From the NCBI GenBank assembly GCA_044379485.1, contig JBIPOE010000011.1, positions 1-64,000 on the forward strand: a stretch of 64,000 nucleotides of DNA, in the 5' to 3' direction. The notes below the pieces were generated by a model that made no database searches, was not told the origin of the DNA, and saw only the letters and a program-made list of their open reading frames with translations. Numbering within the stretch: the first letter of the stretch is position 1; each line of letters begins with the position of its first letter. The DNA comes from CAMDMI01 sp044379485. GTDB taxonomy: Bacteria; Bacteroidota; Bacteroidia; Cytophagales; Flexibacteraceae. Shown here one piece after another: positions 52,503 through 63,700 of this stretch. The translations under genes and the position numbers were made by a program.

Positions 52503-53220
52503 AGACGCTGAGAATAAATGCCTAATACTTTTACTTTTCCTATTTCAATGGCCCTCAGAAAAATGCAAAAGTGGCTTTATAAAAGTGGGTGTGTTGATTT
52601 TTGACATAGGCGCCTAAGCCGGTTCCCGAATGAAAACCAAGGGCTTCACCCTTGGGTAACAAATATCGCCCTTTCAGGGCTTTTAGGGGAATTGGGTAAA
52701 AGTCAAAGCCCTGAAAGGGCTATATTTAACAACGAAAGGTGAAACCTTTCGACTTTAAAGGAAATGGATTTATAGCCCTGAAAGGGTGAAATATGAACGA
52801 TAGGATAAGATCCCAATTTCTTATTCTGATTTTTCTCCCGGGTCTTTGGTCCTTGGTCAAGGGATAAGGTGGCTTTAGAAAAGTGGGTGTATTGAATTAA
52901 TGGACAGGAACCAGGGCGGAAGATTGAATACACTTTAAATATTTTAATTATCCCCGATTGCAAATCGGCTTTACCTGTATTCTGACAAACACTTTGCTAA
53001 CATGTTCAGACAGCAGCGGTTTCATAAACGATGTTCAACTATGTTTAGAAAGCGGAATTATAGGGGCACTTGTTTAGCTTTTTTTAAGATTTATCGATTT
53101 TTAACAAATTTTGAAAAAAAGACCATAGCCAATCTTTTTTTTGTGTAACATTGCCCTTCTTTATTACAAAGTTTGTTTTTTCGGTTTTAACAAAATTTTA
53201 TTGGGCAATCCCCCTATTTT
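52503..53220. other. 718-bp non-coding region with palindromic repeats and the T9SS gene promoter region
   Basis: The first half holds an interspersed palindromic repeat (52636-52790). The second half is AT-rich leader for the next gene: TTTG at 53110-53113 and the sequence TGTAACATT near 53144. No ORF longer than about 80 codons looks coding; the 86-codon minus frame across the repeat comes from the palindromes. Confidence 0.6.
52636..52790. repeat. Palindromic intergenic repeat cluster
   Basis: Five related inverted repeats: ACCAAGGG-CTTCA-CCCTTGGT (52636-52657), GCCCTTTCAGGGC (52668-52680), AGCCCTGAAAGGGCT (52707-52721), CGAAAGG-TGAAA-CCTTTCG (52733-52751) and AGCCCTGAAAGGGT (52774-52787). 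The core AGCCCTGAAAGGGC occurs three times, once reversed. This is the form of the dispersed palindromic elements seen in many Bacteroidota genomes. Confidence 0.78.
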
Positions 53221-56200
53221 ATGATTAGAAATTTTACTTTCTTCTTTCTTTTATTTACCTTGATTGGTTCTGGTCTCAAAGCCCAGAATTTTGCTGTTGA
53301 TTATTTATATAATCGGACTACTGAGGTTTACCGGCCATTAGAAAATGACACTACACTAGGATCTGGGTTTCAGGACGATGTATTGTACATGAGTCAAACA
53401 AACTTCAGTGGTCCTGCTAATTGCACAGGTTGTGCAATTACTGGTACGGGTTTTCCTATTGGTTTTCCGTTTCTTTTCGATGGCAATACGTTTACCAGAT
53501 GGGCCTTTTCTTCCAATGGTTTTATCAAGCTTGGAAACGGAACATTTACCATAAGAAACAGTCTTGAATCAGCTTTTTCCTCCACTGGTGATAGTTCTGA
53601 ACAAGTTAATATTATATCCGCTTTGCATGGTGATATCGTAATGACTGAAATTCAGGGTTCATTCCGGTATCGTACAATAGGCAACCCGGGTTCCAGAATA
53701 TTGGTTGTAGAATACAGGGCTATGAAGCATTGGGTACCAAACATTACAACTGAAGAGGTCTATAATTTCCAGATCCGTTTGCATGAAGGTTCCAATAAAA
53801 TCAGCTTTGCCTATGGCCCGTTTTTGAAAGATGGTGTCTCAAGGAATTATGATGTGGGTATCAGAGGCCGTTATTTTAATGATATCCATCTCAGGTCTTT
53901 ACCTGCATCTGCTGCCAATTGGACACAAAATACGAGAGGGGCCAATTCCAATGCTACCATGGCCACCAATACGGAATTGACACCTATCGATGGTATGGTT
54001 TTCAACTTTATACCGCGACAATATGACAACGATCTTTCTTTAGAGGCCATCCTTTCTCCGCTCAGTGGTCTTAAATCCTGCCCGCTTTCTGCAAATGAAA
54101 CCATAAAAGTTAGAATCAGAAACAGTGGCTTGCTTCCCCAGTCTTCTACAACAGTTGGGTTTCGTGTTGGAAATGGTTTGGCTCAAACTCAGCTTGTTCC
54201 ACTGACACCTCCTCTTGCCGCACAGCAAACAAGAGAAATTACAATTACTGCCCCTGCAAATCTTACAGGTTTTAGTCCAAAGGATTTAACCGCATTTGTT
54301 TTTATTCCTAATGAAGAAGAGGGAAGCAGAAACAATGATTCCCTATCCATTGGATTTACCATTGGCAGGCCTTTTGAGCTTAGTTCAATATCATCCTATG
54401 ATACTTTGGGCCAACGTGGTTGGGAAAGAGGGCGAGGTGTAAATTCCCCTGCAGGCTCATACAGCCTTTGGAGACCTTCCACTTCTTTTAACTTCAATAC
54501 TTCGGCTTTGGAAATGAGAACTGATACACCTTTGGTTAAAAACGAATGGTTTTTTAGTCCTGGTTATAAAATTGATACCGCATTTAATTATGGCGTAGCC
54601 TTCTCTGCAGCTATTACCGCGGGACTTACAGGCACTGCTCCAATTGCGGATATTGGGGACGATACCATAAAATTTATGTATTCAACTGATTGCAACCAAA
54701 CCTGGAAATTATTAAAGAAATTTTCCACTGCTGAATTGGCCTCATCAGAAATATCAAATACACTTAAGCCTTTTGAGGTTTTTTTACCCAGTTCTTTAAA
54801 AGACCTGGTTAGTTTTGGTTTTTTTGGCAAAAACAATGGAAATGCCTTTGCCAATGCCTATAGGTTTCATTTTAGAAACTTCTTAGTAAGAAAGGTTGCA
54901 AGGTTTGACTTAAGTGCTGATACAGTTAGAGTCCCAAGTGTAGTCTCTGTTTCCTGCTTTTATTCCGGGCAGGAACCACTCACAATTAGTATTACCAACC
55001 GAGGTTTTGACCCAATAGATAGTACAGACGCAGGGTTTTTTATCAACAATGGTCTGGTTATCAGAAAAAAATTCGGGTTTAATCCGGCACTTCAACCAGG
55101 GGGGAAAGCAATATTGAGATTTGAAGGAAGTTCCGGCGCAGATTTATCAGTCCAGGATGGTACTGTGATTATCGGTTTTGTTGCGTTAAGGAAGGAAAAC
55201 ATTGCGCAAAAAAATAATGATACTATTAGAAGGACATATCCTTTAATTCCGGGTCTTGCCATTCCTACACCTGTTTATCAAACCTATGCAACCGCATTGG
55301 CTGCCAGATGGCAAAGGGGTAGAGGAGTTCTTATTCCAGCTGGATCTAGTTCTTTGTGGGGCAACAGAGCTGTTTTTGTCAATCAACAAACTACGGGTAT
55401 AGATTTTGCTGCTGCTCCAAGTGTACTCAACGAATGGTTTTACAGTGCCAGTTATGTAGGCCCAAGTATTGTAAAATTTGCTTTTAAAGCCGCTGTTACT
55501 GCAATTGGAACAACCGCTGCAGCCACCTCTATGAACCAGGATTCTATAAAGGCTTTATATTCTGTTGATTGTGGTGCTTCCTGGCAAATAATTAAAGCTT
55601 TTGCCTCATCTGACTTAGGCAATGGTAATGTAAGCAACTCACTAAAAGAGTTTTCTTTTGATCTTTTTAATAACCGTGGATCTATTTTGGTTGGTTTTGC
55701 AGCATATAGAAAGTCTGGTGCTCCTGCTACTGCTGGTTTTACATTTCATGTTGACTCCATTAGTATTACCACACCTAGTTTTCCAGATTTTTCAGCTCTT
55801 GGTTTGCTGCCTGGTTTGGATGGTATATTAACATGTCCCGGACCACAACCTGTAACTTTGGGAGTAGTAGTAAGAAATTCTGGTAGCCAACCGATAACAA
55901 GTGCTACAGTAGGTTATCGCTTAAATGGTGTTGTTACATCCCGCCTGGTGAATTTTTCAGGTACTGGTCTGGCTTCTGGAAAACTAGATACCATTCGGTT
56001 TACGGGTGCCCAGGCCCCTGTATATGCCAGTCCTGGGAACTACTTTTTAAAGGGATTTATTAATTTGCCATCAGAATCCCCAAGCACAGCGTTTAATGAT
56101 TCTTCCAGTTCCAGTATTTTTACACTGTTTGGTAAAGTACCTGTGCCATACAATGAAACTTTTCAACTTCCTGGCCTTTTGCCAATTGGATGGGCTGCGG

Positions 56201-56907
56201 ACACCATAAGCGGACGTGGCTTTAAACATACCCTAGGACGAGGGCCTGCAGGTACACAGGCTCTAAGCTTCAGGGCTCAGCCCACTTCCACCAGAGCTGT
56301 CCTTGTTACCAGAAATTTTGGAGAAATTACAAGTGCAACAAATTTCTTAAGCTTCGCCTACAGAAGTCAGGATAATACAAATGCCTTGTTCCGTCTCAGA
56401 CCTTCAGATTATATTGATGTGCTTGTTTCCGGCAACTGTGGTGTATCTTATACAAGTGTTGGCAGAATTGATTCCATTAATCAACAAATTGCTGCTGGTT
56501 TTCTGGGAAAAGATTTTCCTATTAATGCCTTTATCGGGCAAGATATTACTGTAAAACTGGATGTAAAACTTACCCCAAAGTTCGCTCAAACCGTATTTTT
56601 TGATGTTTCCAGGTTTACGATCGGTGGACCTACAGGGGCAGCGGATTTAATTGAAAGCAATTCTCCAAACTTTTTTGTTTATCCAAATCCTGCAAGTAAA
56701 TTTTCAGGATTAAATATTAAGGCCAAAGAAACCTTTGCAACCGCCGATGCTTACAGCTTAAATGGCCAAAAAATTTCTATGCCAATTTCCAATCAAAATG
56801 AAGGTGTTTTATCTCTTTCAACAGCAAACCTTAGCCCTGGCATGTATGTGCTGATTCTGCATGGTGATAAAGGACCTGTGAAACTGCGGTTTGTTATAGA
56901 AAAGTAA
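53221..56907 (+). CDS. Large T9SS-exported surface protein with C-terminal sorting domain
   Basis: A 1228-residue secreted protein with a signal peptide (residues 1-20, ending LKA-Q). The body holds three CARDB/Ig-like modules (around LKSCPLSANETIKVRIRNSG, SVSCFYSGQEPLTISITNRG and ILTCPGPQPVTLGVVVRNSG), each followed by a jelly-roll-like region with the shared pattern GRGV--PAGS-SLW and NEWF. The last 70 residues are a T9SS type A sorting domain: FFVYPNPASKFSGLNIK, AYSLNGQKI, LSPGMYVLILHGDKGPVKLRFVIEK. It is carried across the outer membrane by the type IX system and attached to the surface. No enzyme motif is visible; adhesion is likely. Confidence 0.85.
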   Translation: MIRNFTFFFLLFTLIGSGLKAQNFAVDYLYNRTTEVYRPLENDTTLGSGFQDDVLYMSQTNFSGPANCTGCAITGTGFPIGFPFLFDGNTFTRWAFSSNGFIKLGNGTFTIRNSLESAFSSTGDSSEQVNIISALHGDIVMTEIQGSFRYRTIGNPGSRILVVEYRAMKHWVPNITTEEVYNFQIRLHEGSNKISFAYGPFLKDGVSRNYDVGIRGRYFNDIHLRSLPASAANWTQNTRGANSNATMATNTELTPIDGMVFNFIPRQYDNDLSLEAILSPLSGLKSCPLSANETIKVRIRNSGLLPQSSTTVGFRVGNGLAQTQLVPLTPPLAAQQTREITITAPANLTGFSPKDLTAFVFIPNEEEGSRNNDSLSIGFTIGRPFELSSISSYDTLGQRGWERGRGVNSPAGSYSLWRPSTSFNFNTSALEMRTDTPLVKNEWFFSPGYKIDTAFNYGVAFSAAITAGLTGTAPIADIGDDTIKFMYSTDCNQTWKLLKKFSTAELASSEISNTLKPFEVFLPSSLKDLVSFGFFGKNNGNAFANAYRFHFRNFLVRKVARFDLSADTVRVPSVVSVSCFYSGQEPLTISITNRGFDPIDSTDAGFFINNGLVIRKKFGFNPALQPGGKAILRFEGSSGADLSVQDGTVIIGFVALRKENIAQKNNDTIRRTYPLIPGLAIPTPVYQTYATALAARWQRGRGVLIPAGSSSLWGNRAVFVNQQTTGIDFAAAPSVLNEWFYSASYVGPSIVKFAFKAAVTAIGTTAAATSMNQDSIKALYSVDCGASWQIIKAFASSDLGNGNVSNSLKEFSFDLFNNRGSILVGFAAYRKSGAPATAGFTFHVDSISITTPSFPDFSALGLLPGLDGILTCPGPQPVTLGVVVRNSGSQPITSATVGYRLNGVVTSRLVNFSGTGLASGKLDTIRFTGAQAPVYASPGNYFLKGFINLPSESPSTAFNDSSSSSIFTLFGKVPVPYNETFQLPGLLPIGWAADTISGRGFKHTLGRGPAGTQALSFRAQPTSTRAVLVTRNFGEITSATNFLSFAYRSQDNTNALFRLRPSDYIDVLVSGNCGVSYTSVGRIDSINQQIAAGFLGKDFPINAFIGQDITVKLDVKLTPKFAQTVFFDVSRFTIGGPTGAADLIESNSPNFFVYPNPASKFSGLNIKAKETFATADAYSLNGQKISMPISNQNEGVLSLSTANLSPGMYVLILHGDKGPVKLRFVIEK

Positions 56908-56915
56908 AAAAATAT

Positions 56916-56943
56916 GGCCTGTGCTTTATTGAAGGCACAGGCC
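56916..56943 (+). terminator. Hairpin after the T9SS gene
   Basis: A perfect 9-bp stem GGCCTGTGC/GCACAGGCC with a 10-base loop, 9 bp after the stop codon. The T tract is weak, so it may stabilise the mRNA end as well as terminate. Confidence 0.65.
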
Positions 56944-57071
56944 GTAAAAATTAGAGAAAAAACAGGTTACTTTTTATTTGATTTTTATATAAATAACTCT
57001 GTTGGAAAAAGGTCGTTCAACCTGCTTGTTTTTTACTTGTTTTTCAAAATCTCAAAAAAATTTAAATAAAT

Positions 57072-57102
57072 TTTGTTTTTTATATTTAATGTAACATTTT
57101 TG
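57072..57102 (+). promoter_or_regulatory. Candidate Bacteroidota-type promoter
   Basis: TTTG (57072-57075), 19 bases, CATTTTTG (57095-57102), which matches TAnnTTTG at 7 of the 8 positions. It would start transcription about 70 bases before the small secreted protein gene. Confidence 0.5.
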
Positions 57103-57176
57103 TCATCCATTGTTTTATTTTAGCAAAATATTCTTTGGTCAATCTTTTTTATTTATACTTTTTAAAACCTTATTTT

Positions 57177-57665
57177 ATGATTAAACAAATACAAACAGTT
57201 TTATTATCTGCATTTGTCTTTTGCCTGCTTGGAAATGTATCTGTGGCGCAAGACAAAAAGAGTTCCAAAAAAGGGAACAAGGAAAATGCGGCCCCGGCTG
57301 CTGCCAGTCCAATTGGGGGTATGGCTCCTACAGAATCTTCAGATGACAAACCAAGACGAAGAGATAAAGGGGTGTTCTACAGTTTTATTGTGATGATCAA
57401 TCCGCAGGATGAGCAGGCGCATGAATTGTGGAAACTTTTACCTGCCAAATTTACAGAAACCCAGATATTTTCATCCGGAGCCAATTCAGAAGCCCGTTTT
57501 ATTTACTCCAAAAATCCTGAGCTTGCTTTGTTTAAAAGGGCTTATGGCTCATATTTTCCAATTTTTTCAAGGGAAGATATTGATGTTTTCAAGGCAGCAC
57601 TTCCATGTTTGGGTGAAATGGAATCTGAATTTATAGCCATGGCTGAGAAGTTTCAGGGCCAATAA
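57177..57665 (+). CDS. Small exported protein of unknown function
   Basis: A 162-residue secreted protein. The signal peptide starts at the ATG 57177 (MIKQIQTVLLSAFVFCLL region, cleavage near VAQ) and is followed by a Lys-rich low-complexity stretch (KKSSKKGNK) and a folded part of about 100 residues with DKGVFYSFIVMINPQDEQAHELWKLLP. I do not recognise a family. It lies between two large surface-protein genes, 59 bp before the giant one, and could be co-expressed with it. Confidence 0.72.
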   Translation: MIKQIQTVLLSAFVFCLLGNVSVAQDKKSSKKGNKENAAPAAASPIGGMAPTESSDDKPRRRDKGVFYSFIVMINPQDEQAHELWKLLPAKFTETQIFSSGANSEARFIYSKNPELALFKRAYGSYFPIFSREDIDVFKAALPCLGEMESEFIAMAEKFQGQ

Positions 57666-57675
57666 TCCATTAAGA

Positions 57676-57705
57676 GTTTAGTTTTAGTTTTAGTTTTAGT
57701 TTTTA
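57676..57705 (+). repeat. TTTTAG hexanucleotide repeat
   Basis: One partial and three full copies of TTTTAG followed by a T-rich stretch, between two coding sequences. Short tandem repeats here can vary in number by slippage. Confidence 0.75.
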
Positions 57706-57724
57706 ATCGTTTAATTTTTAATCT

Positions 57725-60700
57725 ATGTTTAATTTCTACAAAAGAGAGAGTAGATGGCTAAGGGGTATTCCTGTAGCCATTGCCATGTCTTTGGTTAGTA
57801 GTATCTGGTCGCATGCGGCCACGTTCTACTCCAAAGCTGCTTCTACGGACTTCACTGCTGTTGGCAGTTGGGGTGCGAATACAGATGGAACGGGTGCTGC
57901 ACCTGCTTCTATTAGTAATGCGGATGACTTTATCATCCAGAACGGTTCGGTTATGAATCTGAATACAGGTTCAGCAGCTGTCAGGACCTTGGTGATCAAT
58001 GCTGGCTCACTTACGGTGGGTAGTAACACACTTACTGTTTCTTTGGCAACGACTAACATCTCATTGCTAACAGTAAACACTGGTGGTACTTTAACTGTAA
58101 CAGGTGGTACTATTAACATCAATGGTCAATTGAACATACTGAATACTGCGATATTTAACCAGTCTGGAGGAACCATTTCAGTGGATGGAAATGACAATGG
58201 AGTGGCTTTGAATTCTGTTACTGGAGTTATAATCAATATTACTTCTTCTGCGCTTACATGCACAGGAGGTGTTTTGCGGATTGTTGATCCTCATGTAACT
58301 ACAACAAGATGTTTTGGTTATAACAACGGTACAACGGTTAATGCTTCAGGTACCCACGTTTTTGAAGTGGGTGATGGTGTTTCAACACAAACAGGAGGTA
58401 CCAACGGTTTCCGGGTGGATCCATGGTCGGGCTCTGGTAAATTTAATTTTAACGATTTACGGATCAATACTGCCGCAGGAACAAACCGGTTTCTTAGTCA
58501 GCAATTTGGTGGTTTTGTTATTTTACAGGATCTTTTAGTAAATCTTGGTGAAGCAAGATTTAACAGTACATATGCTGTACGGCGAAATATTACAGTAGCT
58601 GCAACCGGTACTTTAACTACGCTTTCAACTTTAACTTTTGGTGGTGATGGAGTAGCGTCTAACTTAGCACAGGTAGTTTCTGGTACTGGTGTTTTCAGAA
58701 ATCTTGCAGCATCACCTACGGCTAACTTTTCTGGTGTAACAATAAACAATACCAATGCGTCTGGTGTGACGTTTTCAGGTGCCAACTCTTTACTGAGTGG
58801 TGCCAATACTGGTACCGCTTCAGCAACTTTAACTTTCACTTCAGGGTTACTTAATACTGGAGGTGGGATTTTTATTAGCGGTGTTTCGGCAGGTGGAGTT
58901 GGTGGAGGCATATCATGGACCAGTGGTGGATTTACAACTGGTAGTATATACAGAAGATGGCTTGGAACTACAAGCTTAACAGTTGGTGCAACCCCGACTG
59001 CTGTAGCTTTCCCATTTGCGAATGGAACAAGTTCAAGAAGGGTCTTAATGAATAGATCTGCAGGCTGGACTACAGGTGGTTGGATTCAGGCTACCTATAC
59101 GCATGCTGCCGGTTTAACACCATCTGTTTTTGCGGATGGAGCCTATAACGTAGATGTAAGAACAAATGCAGGTTGGACTTTTACCTCAGGGGGTACAATT
59201 AACCTTGGGGTTACTACTTTAGCAGTAGGCTTGCAAGGAGAAGGTCTTGTGGTAACTTCCACTGTTGGTACTCCTCCAAGATTTATTCAGGCGGCTGGTG
59301 CCGTTGGTACGCATGCTGCAGGTACAGGAACTACGGCGGCTCCTTTTGCGAACAGATCAGGATTAAATTTAGCGCTTCTTAACAATGGGGGAAATCCTCA
59401 TCACATTGGTATAAACAATGCCGATCTTGGTTTGTATTCCATTGCCAGCGGTGCATGGGAAAATGCGGGTACCTGGTCAACAGGCGTACCAGGGCCAGCA
59501 TCAAATCCATTAATTTCACCAGGAAATACAGTAACTGTAAATGCGGCATTGGCAGAAGCTTTGAATGTAACCGTAGCAGGTACGCTGGTGGTTTCGGGTA
59601 ATACTTTAAATGTAGGAGGTGCAAGTGGAACGGGTGTGACCGTAAACAACGGTGGTGCTCTTACAGTTTCAGGGGGTACTTTGAATGTAGGACCTCAGGA
59701 CAATTCATTTTGCAATCGTACCGTAAGTTTATTGGCAGGTTCTGCTTTTACAGTTTCAAGCGGAACTGTAAATCTTGCAGGTAACCTTACTGCATCAAGT
59801 GGTATGACCTATACCCAATCGGGTGGTAACATCAATGTAGATGGTAATGCAAACGGAGTAGGTGGCAATTCAACTGCTTCAACTTTGATGAATTTAAATG
59901 CAGCCTCGCTTACTTCTGTAAATATGACTGGTGGAACCTTAACTTTTATAGATCCTCCAACAACTACAGCAAATACACTCACTTTATCAGGAGGCACAAA
60001 TGGTAACATGAATGTGACGAGTGGGCATACCATCCGTTTTGGTGATGGTGTTTCAAGCACAGCTGGTGGTACCAATGGCTGGAGGGTAGACACCTGGTTC
60101 AATACTTCAGGTATGCAATTTGGTAATCTTGAGGTAAATGGCCCGGCTGGAACCAATCGTTTTTTGACCGGCGCCTACCAACAGCCTGTAATTCAGGACG
60201 TAACTGTAAATTCAGGCGGAGAATGTAGAATTGCTTCCTTGTTTCTGGGACGCAATCTATTGGTAAATGGGGGTGGAACATTAACCTCAACCACTACCTT
60301 AGGTTTCGTGGCTGCCGGCTTTTTGAATGGTGGTAGTTTAGTATTTGCTGCTTCACCAAATGCCCAGACCATTGGTGGTGCGGGTACGTTTCGTAACCTA
60401 ACGGCTGCACCAACTGGTAATTTGACTGCATTAACAGTAAATAACTCAAATGGAACAGGTGTGACCATGAATATACCATTGGTTATGACTGGTGCTTTAA
60501 ATATGACTGCTGGTAGATTAAACACTACGCTGACAAATATTCTGACCATTGAGTCAGCTCTTTCAAATACTTTCCCTGGAGGATCAAATGGTTTTGTTAC
60601 TGGTCCAATGCGAAGCAGAATTCCAGCTTCATTTACAAATTATGCTGCTGTGTTTCCAGTTGGAAAGACTGCTGCCAACTGGTTGATTTTCTTTAATGCG

Positions 60701-63700
60701 ACTACAAACGCAGGAGGTCCGGTTACCATTCAGGTAGAAACCAATAATACTTTGGGTGCTCCTACTGCTTTTGATGCATCACTTCTTGCTGTGAATGCAA
60801 ACAGGGAGTGGGTTACAAGCATTGTTAGTGGGGTTGAGGCCAACTTAACTTCTTACAGCGTTCAGGCTTATGATGGTGCTATTGTAACAGGAAATGCTTT
60901 ATCAGCGATCAAAACTCCTGCGACTCAATTTTCAATATATGGAAATGGCTCTGATTTTAATGCAGGCACCGCTCCATTGGGTCCATTTCTTGTAACATCT
61001 GTACCACCTCTTGCAGGATCAACTTTCCCTGAAAGAATCGGTTTTGGAACAACAGGTCCTTTGAATGTTTCTAGTGTAACAATGGAACAAAGTACAGTTC
61101 CGAGTATTACAGGCGGTGTTTCCAGAAGTTCTACCAACAACAACCTTGCCCGTGTTATCATTTCTGCCGTAGGTTCTTCTGGTACAATTGCTCTTGAAGA
61201 CTTAACCTTTACATACACTGGTACTGCGCCATCAGGAGATATCACTGCGGTTACCTTGTGGAATGGTACCTTCGGTGCACCAGGAACCCAGATAGCTTCA
61301 ACTACTATTTCCGGTGGACAAATAGAATTTACCGGACTTGCTGCCCCTATAGTTGGTGGAAACAATTATTTCTGGTTGCGTTTTAACGTTTCCGGATCTG
61401 CAGGTTTGGGTAACACTGTGGACGTAACAATTCTATCAGGCGATGCATCTAATTGGACTTTATCTGGTACAACAGCGACTCCACCATTGCCACTTTTGAC
61501 GCTCAATCCTACTGGCAATAGAATAATTGATTATTGCGCCCCTACATATTCTACAGGCTGTGGTACCGGAGCTGATGCCATTACCAATGTTTCTTTGGGA
61601 ACACTTACAAACGCATCAGGTTGTACTGGTACACCTTTTTATACATTTTATAATGCAGCCACCGTACCAAATCTTGATCAGGGTGCTACGGTTTCTATTT
61701 CAATTACGTATGGTACAGATGGATCTCAGGCTTCAGGCGTTTGGATAGATTTTGATCAGAGTGGTACTTTTGATGTATCAGAATTCTTCTCTACTGGTCT
61801 GGTTACCGGAGGAAGTTCTACTTCTACGTTTAACATAATTGTTCCTCCAGGCGCTACTCTTGGCCAAACCAGAATGCGTATTCGTGGTGGTGATGATGTT
61901 GCGGTAACTTCCGGTGTACCTTGCGGGGCTTCTGGAAGTGGATTTGGTGAAACAGAAGATTACAGAGTAAATATTTCTTCACCAACGCCTAAGTCTTTGA
62001 CCGCCATTACAGCTACGCAACAAACCGGTGGCATGGCAAGAAGTACAACCAATAACAATTTGCTTCGTGTCGAATTAGACGCAGCTGGTTCTGCTGGTAC
62101 TCTTACATTAAGCCAGATCAGGTTTACTTTAACAGGAACCTCATTGGCAGATCTTGCAGCATCTGGAATCTCTCTATGGACAGGTACCAGCACTGCGCCT
62201 TCTGCGCAAATTGGTACAAGCCAGAATCCAACGGCTACTGTTAATTTTACAGGCTTAACAACCACTCTGAATTCAGGTTTTACTTACCTATGGTTACGTG
62301 TTAACACATCTGCAGTAGGTGTAATCGGAAATTTGGTTGATGCTACAATTGCCGTGAATGATATTACAATTTCAGCTACTGGCGGTGCTATAGCTCCAGG
62401 TTTACAACCAACAGTTTTAGTTGATCCGGCTGGTGAGAGATTTATTGACTATTGCGCTCCGACATATTCTTCCGGACCAGGTACAACTGACCAGATGACC
62501 AATGTAACTTTAGCCGGATTCTCAGCCACTCTTAACAATACAAGTGGTGCATCAACAACTCCATTTTATACGTTTTTCAATGCAGTTACGGTTCCTGATT
62601 TATTGCAAGGTGTAACTTATCCGATATCAATAACTTTTGGTTCAGATGGAACACAGTGGTCGGCTGTATGGTTAGATTTTAACCAGAATGGTTTATTTGA
62701 TGCTTCTGAGTTTTTTGGACCATCCTCTGCTGCTGCAGGTCTTGGAACATCTACATTTAATATTATTGTTCCTCCGGGTGCTACCCTAGGTAATACCAGA
62801 ATGAGAGTACGAGGTGGTAATGATTCACAGATGAACAGCGGTAATCCTTGCGGTGCAGCTACAAGTAGCTTTGGAGAAACGGAAGACTATATTGTAACCA
62901 TCATACCTCCGCCAAATTGTACAACGTTATTGCCATTTCCTGCTTCTGCAACTACAGCTTCAGCCGCTACAGTTTGTAATGGTGGAAATGTAACTTTTGG
63001 TTTGACAGTTGGCATGCCAAATGGTTCAGGAATAACGTATCAATTGCAAAGAAACGGAGTTGATCAGGGTGCTGCTCAATCATCAGTTCCTTTTTCAGCT
63101 GTAGTAACAGCAGGAGGTAACTGGGGAATAGTTGTGAAGTGTAATGGAACTACTCAGGTAACTGCAACAACTGTTGCCTTAACAGTGATTTCACCAGTAG
63201 TTACTCCAGGTGCTGCTGTAAGCAGATGTGGTTTTGGTACTTTATCGCCATCTGCATCTTCTGCAACTGGTGGCGCCACCTTACGTTGGTACACCACTGC
63301 TACATTGGGTACTGAGGTTGGAAGTGGCCCTTCTCCAAATGTTTATATTACTCCATCTTTGCCTGCACCTTCTACAACTACCTATTATGTAGAGTCAACT
63401 GTCAATTTGGGTAGTGCTGCATCTGGTCCTGCATCTCCTGCAATCGGTGCATTTGCTGCTGGAATTGCTCCTGGTGCTGGTATTTTTCAAACGTTTAATA
63501 CTGCTTCAGCTGTAACCATCCAAAGCATAGATTTATATCCAATTGCTGCTGGTGACATGATAGTAGAATTAAGAAATAGTTCAAATGTAACCGTTGCAAC
63601 AGCTACAAGAAGTATTACTGCTGGAGAAGCCAATTCAACGGGTACTTCCATCGGTACACCTCTTACTATGACTCTTAACTTTAACGTTCCTGCTGGAACT

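Noticed and set aside
58498..61365. Several minus-strand open frames of 80-146 codons across the giant surface gene (for example 58498-58911, 59809-60156, 60925-61365).
   Set aside because: They lie antisense to one continuous plus-strand frame with clear domains. Thr/Gly/Asn-rich coding sequence produces long antisense frames rich in Pro/Val, as seen here; no start context or motif supports them.
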